A DNA stretch of 23,130 nt from an uncultured Gemmiger sp. (GCA_959018215.1 CAUEKL010000007.1:1-23130), one strand, 5' to 3'. Positions 14,560 through 22,002 are shown, numbered from the stretch's first letter. The notes: generated by a model not told the origin, from the letters alone. Translations and numbers: made by a program.

Positions 14560-17226
14560 ATGAAACGTCTGGTCATCGGGGTGCTGGCCCATGTGGACAG
14601 CGGCAAAACCACCCTGTCCGAAGCCCTGCTCTTCCGGGCCGGGGTGCTGCGCAAACTGGGGCGGGTGGACCACCGGGACGCCTTCCTGGACACCGACGCG
14701 TTGGAACGGGCCCGGGGCATCACCATCTTTGCCAAGCAGGCGGCCTTTGTGCTGCCCGCCGACGAACACGGCCCCGAAACCTCGGTGACCTTGCTGGACA
14801 CCCCCGGCCATGTGGACTTTTCCGCCGAGGCGGAGCGCACCCTGCAGGTGCTGGACTATGCCATCCTGGTCATTTCGGGCACCGACGGCGTCCAGGCCCA
14901 CACCCTGACTTTGTGGCGGCTGCTGGCCCGGTACCATGTGCCCACCCTCCTTTTTATCAATAAAATGGACCTGCCCGGGGCGGACCGGGCGGTGCGGCTG
15001 CGGGAACTGCGGGGCCGCTTCGGGGACGGCTGTGTGGACTTCGGCCCCGATGTGGCCAAGGACACCTTCCACGAGGCCCTGGCCATGGCCAGTGAACCCC
15101 TGATGGAGGAGATCCTCGCCGGGGGCACCCCCGAACAGGCCGACATTGTCACCGCCGTCGCCCGGCGGGAGGTGTTTCCCTGCTTTTTCGGGGCGGCGCT
15201 GCGGCTGGAGGGCATCGACCCCCTGCTGGACGCCCTGCGCACCCTCACCCGCCAGCGGGAACCCCTGGACGAATTCGGGGCCCGGGTGTTCAAGATCTCC
15301 AACGACGAAACCACCCGCCTGACCTGGCTGAAGGTCACCGGCGGGGTGCTGAAAGTGAAGGATATGCTGGAAAGCCGCCCCGACGCGGCCAAGCCGTTCT
15401 GTGAAAAGGCGGACCAGCTGCGGGTCTACTCCGGGGCCAAGTACCGGCTTATCAGCCAGGCGGAGCCGGGGGACGTGGTGGCGGTCACCGGCCTGACGGT
15501 GACCTATCCCGGCCAGGGCCTGGGCGCCCAGCCGGACGCCGAACTGCCGGTGCTGGAACCGGTGCTCAACTACAAGGTGGAACTGCCCGAAGGCACCGAC
15601 CCCCACACCGCCCTCAAGGCCCTGCGCACCCTGGAGGACGAGGACCCTCTGCTGCGGGTGGTGTGGAACGACGCCCTGGGGGAGATCCACCTGCAATTGA
15701 TGGGGGAAGTGCAGCTGGAAGTGCTGCAAAGCCTGCTCAAAAGCCGGTTCGGGCTGGAAGTCTCCTTCGGGGAAGGGGGGATTCTGTATAAGGAGACCCT
15801 CACCGCCCCGGTGGAGGGGGTGGGCCATTACGAGCCCCTGCGCCATTACGCCGAGGTGCATCTGCTGCTGGAACCGGGCCCCCGGGGCAGCGGCCTGCAG
15901 TTTGATGCCGCCTGCCGCCCGGACACGTTGGACGGCAACTGGCAGCGGCTGGTGCTCACCCACCTGGCCGAGCGCACCCACCCCGGGGTGCTCACCGGGT
16001 CACCCCTCACCGATGTCAAAATCACCCTCACGGCGGGCAAGGCCCACCTGAAACACACCGAGGGCGGGGACTTCCGCCAGGCCACCTACCGGGCGGTGCG
16101 CCAGGGCCTGCGCACCGCCGCCAAGGCCGGGCGGGTGCAGCTGCTGGAACCCTGGTACAGTGTGCGGCTGGAACTGCCCGCCGACTGCCTGGGCCGGGCC
16201 ATGACCGACCTGCAGCGGCTGGGCGGGGAGATGGACGCCCCCCAGCAGCAGGCCGACGGCACCGCGGTGCTCTGCGGCACCGCCCCGGTGGCGGCCCTGC
16301 GGGGCTACGCCCGGGAGGTGGCTGCCTATTCACGCGGAGCCGGGCGTCTCATCTGCACCCCCAACGGCTACGCCCCCTGCCACAACCCGGAGGAGGTCAT
16401 CGCCGCCATGGGCTATGACGCCGACGCCGACACCGACAACCCGGCGGATTCGGTCTTTTGCAGCCACGGGGCCGGGGTGCTGGTCAAGTGGGAGGATGTC
16501 CCCGCCCGGGCCCATGTGTCCAGCGGCCTGGGCCGCAACGCCCCCGACGCCGACACCGGAGAGGACGGGGAGAATGACGAGGAGTCCGGCAGTGCCCGCC
16601 GCCGGGCGGACGCCTACCGGGGCACCCTGGCCCAGGACAAGGAACTGCTGGCCATCTTTGAGCGCACCTACGGCCCGGTGCGCAGCCGTACCCGGGAAAA
16701 CCCCAACGCCCGCCGCAGCGCCGACCTGGACGCCCGCCGGGCCATGGGCCACGCCCGCACCCCTGCCGCCGCCCAGCCTGCCGGGCCGGAATACCTGCTG
16801 GTGGACGGCTACAACGTGATCTTCGGCTGGCCCAAGCTCCACCGCCTGGCGGAAGGGGACCTGGATGCCGCCCGCCGCCGTTTGCAGGATATCCTGTGCA
16901 ACTATGCGGGCTACCGCCGGTGCCGGGTCATCGTGGTGTTTGACGCCTACCGGGTGCGGGGCGGCGCGGGCAGCGTGGAAAAGTATCACAACATCCATGT
17001 GGTCTACACCCGGGAAGCCGAGACCGCCGACATGTACATCGAAAAGACCACCCACGAGCTGGGCCGCAAGCATCGGGTGCGGGTGGTCAGCTCCGACGGC
17101 ACCGAACAGATCATCATTCTGGGCAACGGGGGCCTGCGGGTCTCTGCCGCCGCCTTTGAGAAGGAAGTGGCCGCCGTGGAGGCGGAGATCCGGGAATTTG
17201 TGGCGGGGCAGGACTCCGCCAACTGA
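14560..17226 (+). CDS. TetM-like translational GTPase fused to a YacP/Rae1-type NYN nuclease domain
   Basis: This 888-residue protein joins two ribosome-related modules. Residues 1 to about 610 follow the EF-G/TetM plan: G1 AHVDSGKT (10-17), G2 RARGITI (50-56), G3 DTPGHVDF (80-87), G4 NKMD (134-137), then domains II-V. ELPADCLGRAMTD (538-550) aligns with the TetM domain V stretch APQEYLSRAYTD. A linker (about 611-740) contains an acidic run and the motifs CHNPEEVI and FCSHGAG. Residues 743-885 match YacP/Rae1: VDGYNVIF (D749), VVFDAY (D795), ETAD (821-824), SSDGTEQ (D846) and GGLRVSA. Rae1 of Bacillus subtilis cleaves mRNA in the ribosomal A site. The TetM loop YYSPVSTP is replaced by HLKHTEGG (497-503), which argues against tetracycline protection. 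The start at 14560 (ATG) follows GAGGG; an in-frame GTG at 14548 would add four residues. The fused function is inferred. Confidence 0.93.
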   Translation: MKRLVIGVLAHVDSGKTTLSEALLFRAGVLRKLGRVDHRDAFLDTDALERARGITIFAKQAAFVLPADEHGPETSVTLLDTPGHVDFSAEAERTLQVLDYAILVISGTDGVQAHTLTLWRLLARYHVPTLLFINKMDLPGADRAVRLRELRGRFGDGCVDFGPDVAKDTFHEALAMASEPLMEEILAGGTPEQADIVTAVARREVFPCFFGAALRLEGIDPLLDALRTLTRQREPLDEFGARVFKISNDETTRLTWLKVTGGVLKVKDMLESRPDAAKPFCEKADQLRVYSGAKYRLISQAEPGDVVAVTGLTVTYPGQGLGAQPDAELPVLEPVLNYKVELPEGTDPHTALKALRTLEDEDPLLRVVWNDALGEIHLQLMGEVQLEVLQSLLKSRFGLEVSFGEGGILYKETLTAPVEGVGHYEPLRHYAEVHLLLEPGPRGSGLQFDAACRPDTLDGNWQRLVLTHLAERTHPGVLTGSPLTDVKITLTAGKAHLKHTEGGDFRQATYRAVRQGLRTAAKAGRVQLLEPWYSVRLELPADCLGRAMTDLQRLGGEMDAPQQQADGTAVLCGTAPVAALRGYAREVAAYSRGAGRLICTPNGYAPCHNPEEVIAAMGYDADADTDNPADSVFCSHGAGVLVKWEDVPARAHVSSGLGRNAPDADTGEDGENDEESGSARRRADAYRGTLAQDKELLAIFERTYGPVRSRTRENPNARRSADLDARRAMGHARTPAAAQPAGPEYLLVDGYNVIFGWPKLHRLAEGDLDAARRRLQDILCNYAGYRRCRVIVVFDAYRVRGGAGSVEKYHNIHVVYTREAETADMYIEKTTHELGRKHRVRVVSSDGTEQIIILGNGGLRVSAAAFEKEVAAVEAEIREFVAGQDSAN

Positions 17227-17247
17227 CGCACGAAAGGGGAGAACGCC

Positions 17248-18270
17248 ATGCCGGCCAAAACACACTGGGCGGGGCTGGACCTGATCCGGCTGCTGCCCAT
17301 CCTGGTGGTGGTGACCTACCACTATGGGGTGGAAACCGCCACCGCGGGGCTGTATGCCTCCAAAGTCCTCACCTCCCCGGCTTACGGGGATCTGGTGCAC
17401 CTGGCGGTGTTTTTGATGATCCTGCTCTCCGGGGCGGGGCTGGGGGCCAAGTACGCCGCCCGGCCCTGCCGCCCGGCAGAGTACATCCGCAGCCGGGCCG
17501 CCGCCATCTATCCGGTGTTCTGGCTCTGCTTTGTGCCGTTGTTTCTGTACAGCGATGTGTGGCACCGCAACAACGCCGCCGTGCCCCTGTGGAAGCTGGG
17601 CCTTTCCCTGGTGGGGCTGGACGGCTATCTCCAGGCCTACACCCCCACCTTCTATAAAGTGGGGGAGTGGTACCTGGGCTGTCAGGTGCTGCTCTACTGC
17701 TTGTTTCCCCTCACCCTCTGGGCCACCCGCACCCAGCGCCGCCGGTTGGGGCTGGGTGCCCTGGCTGCCCTGGTCTGGGCGGCAGGTCCCTGGCTCTGCC
17801 CCGCAGGCGTGGACTGGTTCCACACCGTCTGGGGGGAGTGGCCGGTGTTCACCCTGGGCATCCTCTTCGGGAACCTGCTGGGGCGGCGCCGGGCGGTGAT
17901 CCCGGCGGGGCTCTGCCTGGCGGTGGGGGTGTTCTGCGCCGCCGCTGGACTGCCCGCCTACCACAGCCTGAGCCTGCTGGCCGGGGCGGTGTTCTGGGCG
18001 CTGTTCTGGCTGGGCCAGGCCGCCGCCCCCGCCGTGACCAAAGTCCTGGCCATCCTGGCCAGGGACTGCTACGGCGTCTTTCTCATTCATCACGTTTTCA
18101 TCACCCTGGTGCTGCTCCGCTTCGTGCGGGCCCTGGGCGGGGGATTCCTCGTCTGGGCGGCCTTCTGGGTGGTCTGCGTGGCGGGCAGCTTTGTGCTGGC
18201 GGGCATCGCCCGGCGCATCGCCGCCCCCCTCACCCGGGCGCTGCGCCCCAAGGCCGCCCCGGTCACCTGA
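17248..18270 (+). CDS. Membrane acyltransferase, Acyltransferase_3 family
   Basis: The 340-residue protein has about ten hydrophobic membrane segments and the opening of the Acyltransferase_3 (OafA/NodX-like) family. That opening is GLDLIRLLPILVVVTYHYGVE, in which R14 and H25 fit the conserved Arg and His of the first segments. Later family-like stretches are GEWYLGCQVLLYCLFPLTLW and the closing YGVFLIHHVFITLVL. Such enzymes transfer acyl or succinyl groups to extracytoplasmic sugars, peptidoglycan or lipids; the substrate cannot be told from sequence. The start at 17248 follows AAGGGGAG by 6 bases. It begins 21 bases after the GTPase-nuclease gene with no terminator between, so the two are probably cotranscribed, and a functional link is not obvious. 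A bidirectional terminator follows its stop. Confidence 0.85.
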   Translation: MPAKTHWAGLDLIRLLPILVVVTYHYGVETATAGLYASKVLTSPAYGDLVHLAVFLMILLSGAGLGAKYAARPCRPAEYIRSRAAAIYPVFWLCFVPLFLYSDVWHRNNAAVPLWKLGLSLVGLDGYLQAYTPTFYKVGEWYLGCQVLLYCLFPLTLWATRTQRRRLGLGALAALVWAAGPWLCPAGVDWFHTVWGEWPVFTLGILFGNLLGRRRAVIPAGLCLAVGVFCAAAGLPAYHSLSLLAGAVFWALFWLGQAAAPAVTKVLAILARDCYGVFLIHHVFITLVLLRFVRALGGGFLVWAAFWVVCVAGSFVLAGIARRIAAPLTRALRPKAAPVT

Positions 18271-18287
18271 CCCTTTCGGACAATACA

Positions 18288-18323
18288 AAAACAGCCTGCC
18301 GTGAAAAAACGGCAGGCTGTTTT
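18288..18323. terminator. Bidirectional terminator between acyltransferase and DUF4230 genes
   Basis: Perfect 15-base arms, AAAACAGCCTGCCGT (18288-18302) and its complement (18309-18323), enclose a GAAAAA loop. The outer A and T runs let it serve both convergent genes, which end at 18270 and 18328. Confidence 0.9.
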
Positions 18324-18327
18324 GCTG

Positions 18328-18945
18328 TCAGGCAAAGGTCAGGGTGTACTCGCTCAGGTCGTAAGCCTGGGCAAAAAAGGCGGTGAGCAGGGTCTCGGCG
18401 TTGTCCCGGGCGTTGTCCAGCAATCCGTTGGCGATGGCGTCGTTCTGGGCGTTGGCCTTCAGGTTGGTCATGTCCTGGTTGGTCTCCTCCAGGGTGATGG
18501 GCCGGAACACGCTCTCCTTTTCGTAGTAGACCTGGAAGGAATCCAGGTCCAGCTCGCAGCTCAGCACCTGGGCTTCGGGCAGATGCACCGTGATGGTGGT
18601 GTCCTTCACCTCCCAGGTGATGGCGCTGAAATCATACCCCGCCTTGATGGTCACATCGTAGCTGTAGATGTACTGGCTCTGGGTGAAGGGGATCTGCACC
18701 CCGAAGATCTCCTGGGCGGCTTTGGTGGCGTTCACCTGGGTGGTGCGGCATTCCTGGGTGGCCAGCTCCCCGATATCCTCAAACCCCAGCTTGGTGGTCT
18801 TGTACTTGTTTTCGTAGTAGCTGCGCATGCTCAGCCATCCGGCGGCCAGCAGCGCCGCCACAATGACCAGTACAATCATCTTGGGAATGAGCAGCTTGGC
18901 CAGCCAGTGGCTGCTGCGCGGCGGTGTCTCTACAGAATGTCCCAT
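18328..18945 (-). CDS. DUF4230 membrane-anchored protein
   Basis: The 205-residue protein has a short cytoplasmic N-terminus and one membrane segment (LIPKMIVLVIVAALLAAGWL, about residues 19-38). It continues with a soluble domain that fits DUF4230. Typical stretches are FEDIGELATQECRTTQV, YSYDVTIKAGYDFSAI and ITVHLPEAQVLSCELDLDSF. DUF4230 has no established biochemical function; members are single-pass surface proteins of many Firmicutes. The start at 18945 was chosen because AAGGAGGG stands about 8 bases upstream; an in-frame ATG at 19050 adds 35 residues unlike the family. It is a monocistronic gene, with an extended -10 element TGGTATACT (18980-18988 on the minus strand) about 35 bases before the ATG and the shared terminator 18288-18323 after it. 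Confidence 0.85.
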   Translation of the reverse strand: MGHSVETPPRSSHWLAKLLIPKMIVLVIVAALLAAGWLSMRSYYENKYKTTKLGFEDIGELATQECRTTQVNATKAAQEIFGVQIPFTQSQYIYSYDVTIKAGYDFSAITWEVKDTTITVHLPEAQVLSCELDLDSFQVYYEKESVFRPITLEETNQDMTNLKANAQNDAIANGLLDNARDNAETLLTAFFAQAYDLSEYTLTFA

Positions 18946-18979
18946 GATGCACCCTCCTTGGAAAATCGACTTTTTTCTC

Positions 18980-18988
18980 AGTATACCA
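18980..18988 (-). promoter_or_regulatory. Possible extended -10 promoter of the DUF4230 gene
   Basis: The minus strand reads TGGTATACT, a TG-N extended -10. No good -35 is visible at 16-18 bases. Confidence 0.4.
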
Positions 18989-19017
18989 CGGCAGGACCCG
19001 GCGCGCCACCGGAACCC

Positions 19018-19085
19018 GGCAAAGAAAGGGAAAATGTGTGTGTTTCGCACACAAAAACCCTCCTTTTTTCGGCCTTTCTTTTGCC
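19018..19085. repeat. Nested inverted repeat in the gap between DUF4230 and amino-acid ABC genes
   Basis: GGCAAAGAAAGG (19018-19029) pairs with CCTTTCTTTTGCC (19073-19085) with one bulged base. Inside it, TGTGTG (19037-19042) pairs with CACACA (19048-19053) around TTTCG. It lies upstream of the -10 candidates of the ABC operon and could be a regulatory structure or a decayed element. Confidence 0.4.
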
Positions 19086-19111
19086 CCGTGCCCTTGCGTC
19101 GCCCGGGGATT

Positions 19112-19125
19112 TATAGTAGTATAGT
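19112..19125 (+). promoter_or_regulatory. Possible -10 region of the amino-acid ABC operon
   Basis: TATAGT occurs twice, at 19112-19117 and 19120-19125, some 75-85 bases before the ATG. TTGCGT (19094-19099) lies at a poor distance from either, so the -35 is uncertain. Confidence 0.4.
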
Positions 19126-19199
19126 AAAGTACCTGCCGATTCACTGAACTAAAGACATAAAGCGGAAACCGGCCGGGTAGCAACGAGGAGGAATGAATC

Positions 19200-20057
19200 A
19201 TGAAGAAGTATCTCAGCGGGGTGCTGGCCCTGGGCCTGGCCCTGAGCATGTGCGCGTGCGGCGCACCTGCCTCTGAACCTGCCGACACTGCCGACGCTGC
19301 CGGCGATGCCGCCACCACCGAGGCAGCCGCCGACACCGCCGACGATGCCGCCGAAAGCGACCTGGCCTACATCCAGGACAAGGGCAAGATGACCATCGGC
19401 TACACCGTCTACGCCCCCATGAACTACACCGACGAGAACGGCGAGTTTGTGGGCTTTGACACCGAGCTGGCCACCGCCGTGTGCGAAAAGCTGGGGGTGG
19501 AGCCGGAATTTGTGGAGATCAACTGGGACACCAAGTTTGTGGAGCTGGAATCCAAGAGCATCGACTGCGTCTGGAACGGCATGACCCTGACCGATGACAT
19601 CAAGGCCAACCAGGCATGCACCCAGGCTTATGCCCGCAACGCCCAGGTGGTGGTGATGAAGAAGGACAGCGGCTACACCTCCACCGCCGACCTCATCGGC
19701 AAGACGGTGGCCGTGGAGGCCGGTTCCGCCGGTCAGACCGCCGTGGAGGAGGATGAGAACCTGGCCCAGGCGGATGTGATCACCAAGACGGTGCAGACCG
19801 ACTGCCTGCTGGAAGTCAAGTCCGACACCGCCGACGCCGCCGTGCTGGACCTGACCCTGGCCACCGCCATGACCGGCGAAGGCACCGATTATGCCGATCT
19901 GGAGATCGTGGATGAGCTCAACGCCGAGGAGTACGGCGTGGCCTTCCGCAAGGGCAGCGACACCGCTGCCGCCGTGGACGCCGCCTTTGAGGAACTCAAG
20001 GCCGACGGCACCATGCAGACCCTGGCCGACAAGTACGGCCTGACCCTGGCAGAATGA
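19200..20057 (+). CDS. Amino-acid ABC transporter substrate-binding lipoprotein (SBP_bac_3)
   Basis: This 285-residue protein is the extracellular receptor of a polar amino-acid importer. The signal peptide MKKYLSGVLALGLALSM leads to a lipobox cysteine (C18 or C20 in SMCACG), so it is a membrane-tethered lipoprotein. Residues about 22-53 are an acidic linker made almost only of Ala, Asp, Glu, Thr and Pro. The binding domain follows, with the family pattern GKMTIGYTVYAPMNYTDENG, FVGFDTELATAVCEKLGVEP, FVEINWDTKFVELESKSIDC and WNGMTLTDDI. The end KADGTMQTLADKYGL is also typical. The start at 19200 has GAGGAGGAA upstream. It is the first gene of a three-gene operon with permease and ATPase. Glutamine, cystine or a related ligand is possible; the sequence does not decide. 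Confidence 0.95.
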   Translation: MKKYLSGVLALGLALSMCACGAPASEPADTADAAGDAATTEAAADTADDAAESDLAYIQDKGKMTIGYTVYAPMNYTDENGEFVGFDTELATAVCEKLGVEPEFVEINWDTKFVELESKSIDCVWNGMTLTDDIKANQACTQAYARNAQVVVMKKDSGYTSTADLIGKTVAVEAGSAGQTAVEEDENLAQADVITKTVQTDCLLEVKSDTADAAVLDLTLATAMTGEGTDYADLEIVDELNAEEYGVAFRKGSDTAAAVDAAFEELKADGTMQTLADKYGLTLAE

Positions 20058-20719
20058 TGAGCGAAGCCGTTGTGATCTGGGGCCGCCTGACCGAAGCCTT
20101 CTGGCTGAACTTTCAGCTTTTTGCGCTGACGCTGGTCTTTGCACTGCCCCTGGGCCTGGTGGTGGCCTTCGGTTCCATGAGCCGGTTTGCCCCCCTGCGC
20201 AGTGTGGTCAAGACCTTTGTGTGGGTCATCCGGGGCACCCCGCTGATGCTGCAGGTCATCGTGATCTTTATGGGCCCGGGCCTGCTGGGCTTTGATAACC
20301 CCTGGCCGTCGGGGTCTTCCGGCCGTCTGGTGGCGGCGGTGGTGGCCTTCGTCATCAACTACGCCTGCTATTTTTCGGAGATTTACCGCGGCGGCATCGA
20401 GGCTGTGCCCAAAGGCCAGACCGAAGCCGGGCAGGTGCTGGGCATGACCCGCACCCAGATCTTTTTCAAGGTCACCCTGCTGCAGGTCATCAAGCGTATT
20501 CTGCCCCCCATGGGCAACGAGATCATCACCCTGGTCAAGGATACCTCCCTGGCCAACGTGATCTCCAACAAGGAAGTCATCATGATGGCCAAGGAGTACA
20601 GCGCCAAGGGCCTGATCTGGCCACTGTTCTCCACCGCCATCTTCTTCCTGGTGTTCGTGGGCGTGCTGACCATCCTGTTCGGCTGGCTGGAAAAGCGGCT
20701 GGACTATTTCCGCTGCTGA
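20057..20719 (+). CDS. Amino-acid ABC transporter permease (HisM/GlnP type)
   Basis: This inner-membrane permease is 220 residues from the ATG at 20057. An alternative ATG at 20054 overlaps the lipoprotein stop and adds one residue. Either start overlaps the TGA at 20055-20057, and no strong ribosome binding site stands before it, so translation is probably coupled to the upstream gene. Membrane segments include LFALTLVFALPLGLVVAFG and FSTAIFFLVFVGVLTILFG. The conserved region VIRGTPLMLQ and the EAA loop EIYRGGIEAVPKGQTEAGQVLGM identify the HisM/GlnP family. A short insertion, GPGLLGFDNPWPSGSSGR, lies where many homologues have a tight loop. The permease probably works as a homodimer, as only one permease gene is present. 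Confidence 0.95.
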   Translation: MSEAVVIWGRLTEAFWLNFQLFALTLVFALPLGLVVAFGSMSRFAPLRSVVKTFVWVIRGTPLMLQVIVIFMGPGLLGFDNPWPSGSSGRLVAAVVAFVINYACYFSEIYRGGIEAVPKGQTEAGQVLGMTRTQIFFKVTLLQVIKRILPPMGNEIITLVKDTSLANVISNKEVIMMAKEYSAKGLIWPLFSTAIFFLVFVGVLTILFGWLEKRLDYFRC

Positions 20720-20735
20720 AAGGAGGCCGAACCCT

Positions 20736-21518
20736 ATGGCATTGTTGGAAGTGGCCGGTATCGGCAAAAGTTTCGGCAGCACCGCCGTGCTGCGGGATAT
20801 CTCCCTGCAGCTGGACCAGGGGGAGACCCTGGCCATCATCGGGTCGTCGGGGTCGGGCAAGACCACCCTGCTGCGCTGCCTGAACTTTCTGGAAACGGCG
20901 GACACCGGTTCCATCAAGGTGGGCGGCGAGACCCTGTGGGATGCCGCCGACCCCCACACCCAGAGCGAGGCCGAGATCCGCAAAAAGCGGCTGCATTTCG
21001 GCTTGGTGTTTCAGAACTTCAACCTGTTTCCCCAATACACGGCGCTGCAGAACGTGATGCTGGCGGGGCAGCTGCTGGCCAAGGAACGCCCGGACTACAA
21101 GGCCAACCGCAAGGCCATTCTGGCGGAGCTGGAAGCCAACGCCTGCTCCCTGCTGGACCAGATGGGCCTGTCCGACCGGGCGGGGCATTATCCCCACCAG
21201 CTTTCCGGCGGGCAGCAGCAGCGGGTGGCCATCGCCCGGGCCCTGGCCCTGCACCCGGACATCCTCTGCTTTGACGAGCCCACCAGCGCCCTGGACCCGG
21301 AACTCACCGGGGAGGTGCTGCGGGTGCTGCGGGAACTGGCCGACCAGAAAACCACCATGATCATCGTCACCCATGAGATGCACTTTGCCCGGGATGTGGC
21401 CGACCGCATCCTCTTCATGGACAGCGGCGTGGTGGTGGAGGAGGGCCCCGCCCACCAGGTCATCGACCATCCCCGGGAGGAACGCACCCGCCGGTTTCTG
21501 GCCAACTATTCCGGCTGA
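20736..21518 (+). CDS. Amino-acid ABC transporter ATP-binding protein (GlnQ type)
   Basis: The 260-residue ATPase powers the importer. It has Walker A GSSGSGKTT (36-44), a Q-loop in VFQNFNLFPQ (91-100), the signature LSGGQQQR (156-163), Walker B ILCFDEP (176-182), a D-loop SALD (184-187) and the switch His H213 in VTHEM. The closing part, VVVEEGPAHQVIDHPREERTRRF, is typical of polar amino-acid transporters. The start at 20736 has AAAGGAGG about 9 bases upstream and 16 bases after the permease stop. A region between the Walker A and Q-loop (GETLWDAADPHTQSEAEIRKKR) is slightly longer than in the shortest GlnQ proteins. The operon ends at the terminator 21541-21581. Confidence 0.96.
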   Translation: MALLEVAGIGKSFGSTAVLRDISLQLDQGETLAIIGSSGSGKTTLLRCLNFLETADTGSIKVGGETLWDAADPHTQSEAEIRKKRLHFGLVFQNFNLFPQYTALQNVMLAGQLLAKERPDYKANRKAILAELEANACSLLDQMGLSDRAGHYPHQLSGGQQQRVAIARALALHPDILCFDEPTSALDPELTGEVLRVLRELADQKTTMIIVTHEMHFARDVADRILFMDSGVVVEEGPAHQVIDHPREERTRRFLANYSG

Positions 21519-21540
21519 ACCGGGCTTATACTGACACAAG

Positions 21541-21581
21541 AAAATCCGTCGCCCCGCGCAGAACAGGGCGGCGGATTTTTT
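21541..21581 (+). terminator. Terminator of the amino-acid ABC operon
   Basis: AAAATCCGTCGCCC (21541-21554) pairs with GGGCGGCGGATTTT with one T-G pair, around a loop of about 11 bases. A run of six T follows the stem sequence. It lies 22 bases after the ATPase stop. Confidence 0.88.
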
Positions 21582-21620
21582 GTATAATGGGGGAAGAAAA
21601 GGGGCAGGCGGGTCTTTCCC

Positions 21621-21901
21621 AAAAGCCTCCCCTGTGCAAGGGGAGGTGGGGCGCAGCCCCGGAGGGGTTGTGAACCTGGCCTTGTTTGATGCTTCCGGGC
21701 TGCCTGGCAGACGGCAGCCAGCCGTTGACTCTTTCCTTTTCGTGCCCGAAAAGGAAACGAAACGGTGGGACTTTTCACTTCCTTTTGGTCACAAAAGGAA
21801 GGACACTCCGGCAGGATGCCGTCAGCCCGTAAGCGGAGCGGTGAAACCAACCCCTCAGTCGCCTGTCGGCGCCAGCTCCCCTTACACAGGGGAGCCAACT
21901 T
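21621..21901. repeat. MITE-like repeat element with imperfect terminal inverted repeats
   Basis: The left end (21621-21670) starts AAAAGCCTCCCCTGTGCAAG and ends GGAGGGGTTG. The right end (21845-21901), read on the minus strand, has the same order: GGCTCCCCTGTGTAAGGGGA ... TGAGGGGTTGGTT. Three further hairpins lie inside: GGCTGCC/GGCAGCC (21698-21719), TTTCCTTTTCG/CGAAAAGGAAA (21732-21757) and CTTCCTTTTG/CAAAAGGAAG (21778-21801). No gene with family similarity is encoded, so it looks like a non-autonomous mobile or structured repeat. It fills most of the 484-base gap 21519-22002. Confidence 0.7.
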
Positions 21902-21930
21902 CTCTCCCGGAAAAGCCCCGGGTAAAATAA

Positions 21931-21958
21931 GAAAACCCCGCGGCAGGGGACCGCGGGG
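21931..21958 (-). terminator. Terminator of the Ala-rich secreted protein gene
   Basis: CCCCGCGG (21936-21943) and CCGCGGGG (21951-21958) form a perfect 8-bp stem with a 7-base loop. On the minus strand it is followed by TTTTCTTATTTT. It stands 44 bases past the stop at 22003. Confidence 0.85.
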
Positions 21959-22002
21959 CGGATGGATTCAATTACGGATGATTGCGGGCAGGGTTCCCGT
22001 TC

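Noticed and set aside
14560..17226. Simple annotation as a tetracycline-resistance ribosomal protection gene
   Set aside because: The TetM loop YYSPVSTP is not conserved, the leader lacks a tet(M)-type attenuator, and a nuclease domain is fused at the C-terminus.
21583..21588. TATAAT directly after the terminator of the amino-acid ABC operon
   Set aside because: No -35 at a suitable distance and no gene follows on that strand.
21580..21930. A 116-codon frame across the repeat element
   Set aside because: It covers the repeat ends and internal hairpins, and its composition is not protein-like.
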